64,000 nt of DNA, taken from Sphingomonas phyllosphaerae FA2. Lineage in GTDB: Bacteria > Pseudomonadota > Alphaproteobacteria > Sphingomonadales > Sphingomonadaceae. Positions 62,045-64,000 of the stretch are shown here, piece by piece (position 1 is the first letter of the stretch; the number at the start of each line of letters is the position of its first letter). The stretch is from NCBI RefSeq assembly GCF_000427645.1, contig NZ_KE386571.1:2035676-2099675 (forward strand), in the 5' to 3' direction. The translations under genes were made by a program, and so were the position numbers. The notes below the pieces were generated by a model. The model had not been told where the DNA came from, did no database searches, and saw only the letters and a list, made by a program, of their open reading frames with translations.

Positions 62045-62362
62045 TCAGCGACGCGATGACGAGAGCGCGGCGAAGTTGACCTTGCCGAACCCGGCCATCT
62101 GCAACGTATAGATCAGGCCGGCGACGCACCGCCACGGCGCGTCGGCCGCCTTCGTGGCAACCTGCGCCTCACGCGTTTTCTGGGCCTTCGCGCGGGCAAT
62201 CTCCAGCAGTTCGGCGTTGGTGAGGTCACGCCCCTCGAACGTGGTGATGCACGTTCCGTCCGTCTCGCGCAGCGCGACATCGAACCGGGTGCTGGCTGCC
62301 GGAGTCGCACAACCGAGGGTCAGGCTGCACAATGACGCGAGCGGGAGCCAAGACGGTGCCAT
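62045..62362 (-). CDS. Putative lipoprotein (105 aa)
   Basis: The signal peptide WLPLASLCSLTLGC gives a lipobox with Cys near residue 18. The mature part FDVALRETDGTCITTFEGRDLTNAELLEIARAKAQKTREAQ contains two cysteines (Cys-T-ITT and WRC) that could form a disulfide. No family is recognised. Start ATG 62362 is chosen at the signal peptide; the frame extends to 62434. Confidence 0.65.
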   Translation of the reverse strand: MAPSWLPLASLCSLTLGCATPAASTRFDVALRETDGTCITTFEGRDLTNAELLEIARAKAQKTREAQVATKAADAPWRCVAGLIYTLQMAGFGKVNFAALSSSRR

Positions 62363-62434
62363 CCTGATGCCTTGATGATAGCGCGATGGCCTGCCACGAT
62401 AAGCCGTGAAGCGGGAAGCGCGCGTGACGGGCAT

Positions 62435-63004
62435 CTATCGCCGTTGCGGCGTCACGAGCTGACGCACCATGCGAATCTCGGTCGCGAAGCCGGGTTGCTT
62501 CGGCGTGCTGCGGATCAGGTAGATCGCTTCGGCCGCGCCGCCTGCGCCCTGCTTCTGGACGCCGCCGACCTGCGAGCGGACGCCGCCGGTTTCGAACGTT
62601 TGCGGCGGCAGCGTGACGAAGCCTCCGCCGCTGCGCGCCTGCGCCGCGGTCAGCATTTGCTGCCACTTGCCCTCGTCGATCGCGCCGTCGGTGTTGTTGA
62701 TGCGGACCGTGCAGGAATGGATCGGCGGCGCCTCGATCGTCACGACGATCTGACTAGCGCCCGCCGGCATGATCCAGCCGCGGCCGGGATCGTCCTTGAG
62801 ATAGGTGCGGAGCTGCTCGGGCGTCAGCGGCCGCGCGCCGGGGATCCTGGCCATGCCTGCGGCAACCCGTGCATCATCGGGGAAGATGCGGCCGCAGATC
62901 ATGTCGAACATGCGCATCTGCCCCTCCCCGCGGAATGGTGGCTTGCCGGGGAGCTGTTGCGGCGGCGCGGCCTGTAGTGCGAAGAGCAGCATTGCAGCAA
63001 TCAT
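62435..63004 (-). CDS. Exported hypothetical protein
   Basis: The protein has 189 residues with a short signal peptide (IAAMLLFALQA). The mature part has FDMICGRIFPDDARVAAGMARIPGARPLTPEQLRTYLKDDPGRGWIMP and IHSCTVRINNTDGAIDEGKWQQML, with cysteines that may pair. It looks like a family found in sphingomonads, but I cannot name a function. It lies between a lipoprotein gene and a family A repeat. Confidence 0.72.
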   Translation of the reverse strand: MIAAMLLFALQAAPPQQLPGKPPFRGEGQMRMFDMICGRIFPDDARVAAGMARIPGARPLTPEQLRTYLKDDPGRGWIMPAGASQIVVTIEAPPIHSCTVRINNTDGAIDEGKWQQMLTAAQARSGGGFVTLPPQTFETGGVRSQVGGVQKQGAGGAAEAIYLIRSTPKQPGFATEIRMVRQLVTPQRR

Positions 63005-63064
63005 CGGTCAGTCTTTCGTGGTCGCGGCGACTTTGGCACGATCGCAAGGCGGCGACCACCATGA

Positions 63065-63141
63065 CGTCATTGCGAGCGGAGCGAAGCAATCCAGAGCCGG
63101 ATCAAGACGCCCTGGATTGCTTCGCTACGCTCGCAATGACG
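63065..63141. repeat. Palindromic repeat, family A, copy 8
   Basis: CGTCATTGCGAGCGGAGCGA...CGCTCGCAATGACG with AATCCAGA inner arms. It lies between guaA and the exported protein gene. Confidence 0.9.
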
Positions 63142-63201
63142 AACCGGCTCGTCGCCGAATGATGACGCCACGACCATGCCCCGCATGGTCATGAGTCGTC
63201 A

Positions 63202-64000
63202 TCATTCCCACTCGATCGTGCCGGGCGGCTTGGAGGTGTAATCGTAGGTGACGCGGTTGACGCCCTTCACCTCGTTGATGATCCGCGTCGCCACGCGCGG
63301 CAGGAAGCTGCCCGGGAACTCGAAGGCCTCGGCGGTCATGCCGTCGACCGACGTCACCGCGCGCAGCGCCAGCACGCTGTCATAGGTCCGCCCGTCGCCC
63401 ATCACTCCGACCGAGCGAACCGGCAGCAGCACCGCGAAAGCCTGCCAGATCGTGTCGTACAGCCCGGCGTTGCGGATTTCCTCGAGATAGATCGCATCGG
63501 CCTTGCGCAGGATGTCGCAGCGCTCGCGCGTCACCTCGCCGGGAATGCGGATCGCGAGCCCCGGGCCCGGGAACGGATGCCGGCTGACGAACACCTCGGG
63601 CAGCCCCAGCTCACGGCCGAGCGCGCGAACCTCGTCCTTGAACAATTCGCGCAGCGGCTCGACGAGCTTCATGTTCATCCGCTCGGGCAGCCCGCCGACA
63701 TTGTGGTGGCTCTTGATCGTCACCGACGGACCGCCGGTGAAGCTGACGCTCTCGATCACGTCCGGGTAGAGCGTGCCCTGCGCGAGAAAGTCCGCGCCGC
63801 CGATCTTCTTCGCCTCGGTCTCGAAGACGTCGATGAAGGTCTTGCCGATGAACTTGCGCTTCGCCTCCGGGTCGGTGACGCCGGCCAGCCCATCCATGAA
63901 CAGGTCCTGCGCCTGCACGTGCACCAGCGGGATGTTGTAGGCACCGCGGAACAGCCCGACGACCTGCTCGGCCTCGCCCTCGCGCAGGATGCCGCCGTCG
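63202..64000 (-). CDS. guaA: GMP synthase (glutamine-hydrolysing), C-terminal part
   Basis: Converts XMP to GMP with glutamine and ATP. The visible 266 residues, open at the window edge, begin [13 protein letters not shown] and include the end of the ATP-pyrophosphatase domain and the dimerisation domain: [62 protein letters not shown] and the C-terminal KPPGTIEWE. The amidotransferase domain lies beyond the window. Its 3' end abuts a family A repeat region. Confidence 0.97.
   Translation of the reverse strand, partial: DGGILREGEAEQVVGLFRGAYNIPLVHVQAQDLFMDGLAGVTDPEAKRKFIGKTFIDVFETEAKKIGGADFLAQGTLYPDVIESVSFTGGPSVTIKSHHNVGGLPERMNMKLVEPLRELFKDEVRALGRELGLPEVFVSRHPFPGPGLAIRIPGEVTRERCDILRKADAIYLEEIRNAGLYDTIWQAFAVLLPVRSVGVMGDGRTYDSVLALRAVTSVDGMTAEAFEFPGSFLPRVATRIINEVKGVNRVTYDYTSKPPGTIEWE

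Overview
The window is about 64 kb of GC-rich DNA, densely packed with housekeeping genes. It looks like an alphaproteobacterium of the order Sphingomonadales, most likely Sphingomonas or a close relative. Supporting signs are PEPxxWA-CTERM exported proteins, a two-gene valine-catabolism/LysR block, the lgt-midA-GNAT-pgeF string, the fused MFS/spermidine-synthase protein, the small DUF2093, DUF2171 and SWIB proteins, and many palindromic intergenic repeats. I see no prophage head/tail genes, transposase, CRISPR array or recognisable defence island. This is chromosomal core sequence with a few accessory details.

Layout. 1-1 kb: tail of an NDUFA9-like gene, then uppP (lipid-carrier recycling). 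1.1-7.7 kb: glutamate synthase gltD and gltB with a DUF2059 exported protein overlapping both. 7.7-8.7 kb: a YdjM-like membrane protein and a repeat cluster. 8.7-16.1 kb: a valine/branched-chain degradation operon (mmsA, lipoprotein, isobutyryl-CoA dehydrogenase, HIBYL-CoA hydrolase, enoyl-CoA hydratase, mmsB) with a divergent LysR regulator and a clear LysR box between. 16.3-21.4 kb: envelope and small proteins (PEP-CTERM, L,D-transpeptidase, CAP domain, DUF2171), nrdB and tRNA-Arg(ACG). 21.4-26.2 kb: fused MFS/spermidine synthase, a GNAT tandem with a gutted middle copy, and hemB. 26.3-35.5 kb: lipid kinase, M23 peptidase, DUF2093, xseA/purD (opposite start codons overlapping), Gre-like factor, CNNM/CorC protein, OmpA lipoprotein and tadA. 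35.6-43.2 kb: rpmB, phytase-like esterase, phaB, hemH, a molybdenum hydroxylase subunit and an esterase. 43.5-49.4 kb: acyl-CoA synthetase and the lgt operon. 49.4-53.8 kb: a frameshifted PEP-CTERM gene, a LuxR-type regulator and hslVU. 53.9-56.8 kb: a holin/GH108 endolysin pair and a pterin cluster (folE, SDR, folB). 56.8-64 kb: Tudor-like and SWIB proteins, an NAD-salvage locus (pncB, nrtR, pncA-like), an Hsp70-family gene directly behind tRNA-Arg(CCT), an ArsC-like protein and the 3' part of guaA.

Shared themes. The NAD locus reads as a self-contained regulon: nicotinamidase-like enzyme, nicotinate phosphoribosyltransferase, and an NrtR repressor with a promoter and inverted repeat in the divergent gap. 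TadA and its expected substrate tRNA-Arg(ACG) lie in the same window. Intergenic space is dominated by at least four recurring palindromic repeat families (called A, B, C and D here). In places they are nested inside each other, in a 165-bp tandem, or supply the stop codon of a neighbouring gene. The repeat cluster at 24.1-24.7 kb sits where the core of an acetyltransferase gene used to be. I consider these repeats and their effect on genes the most unusual feature of the window; no wholly new multi-gene system is evident.
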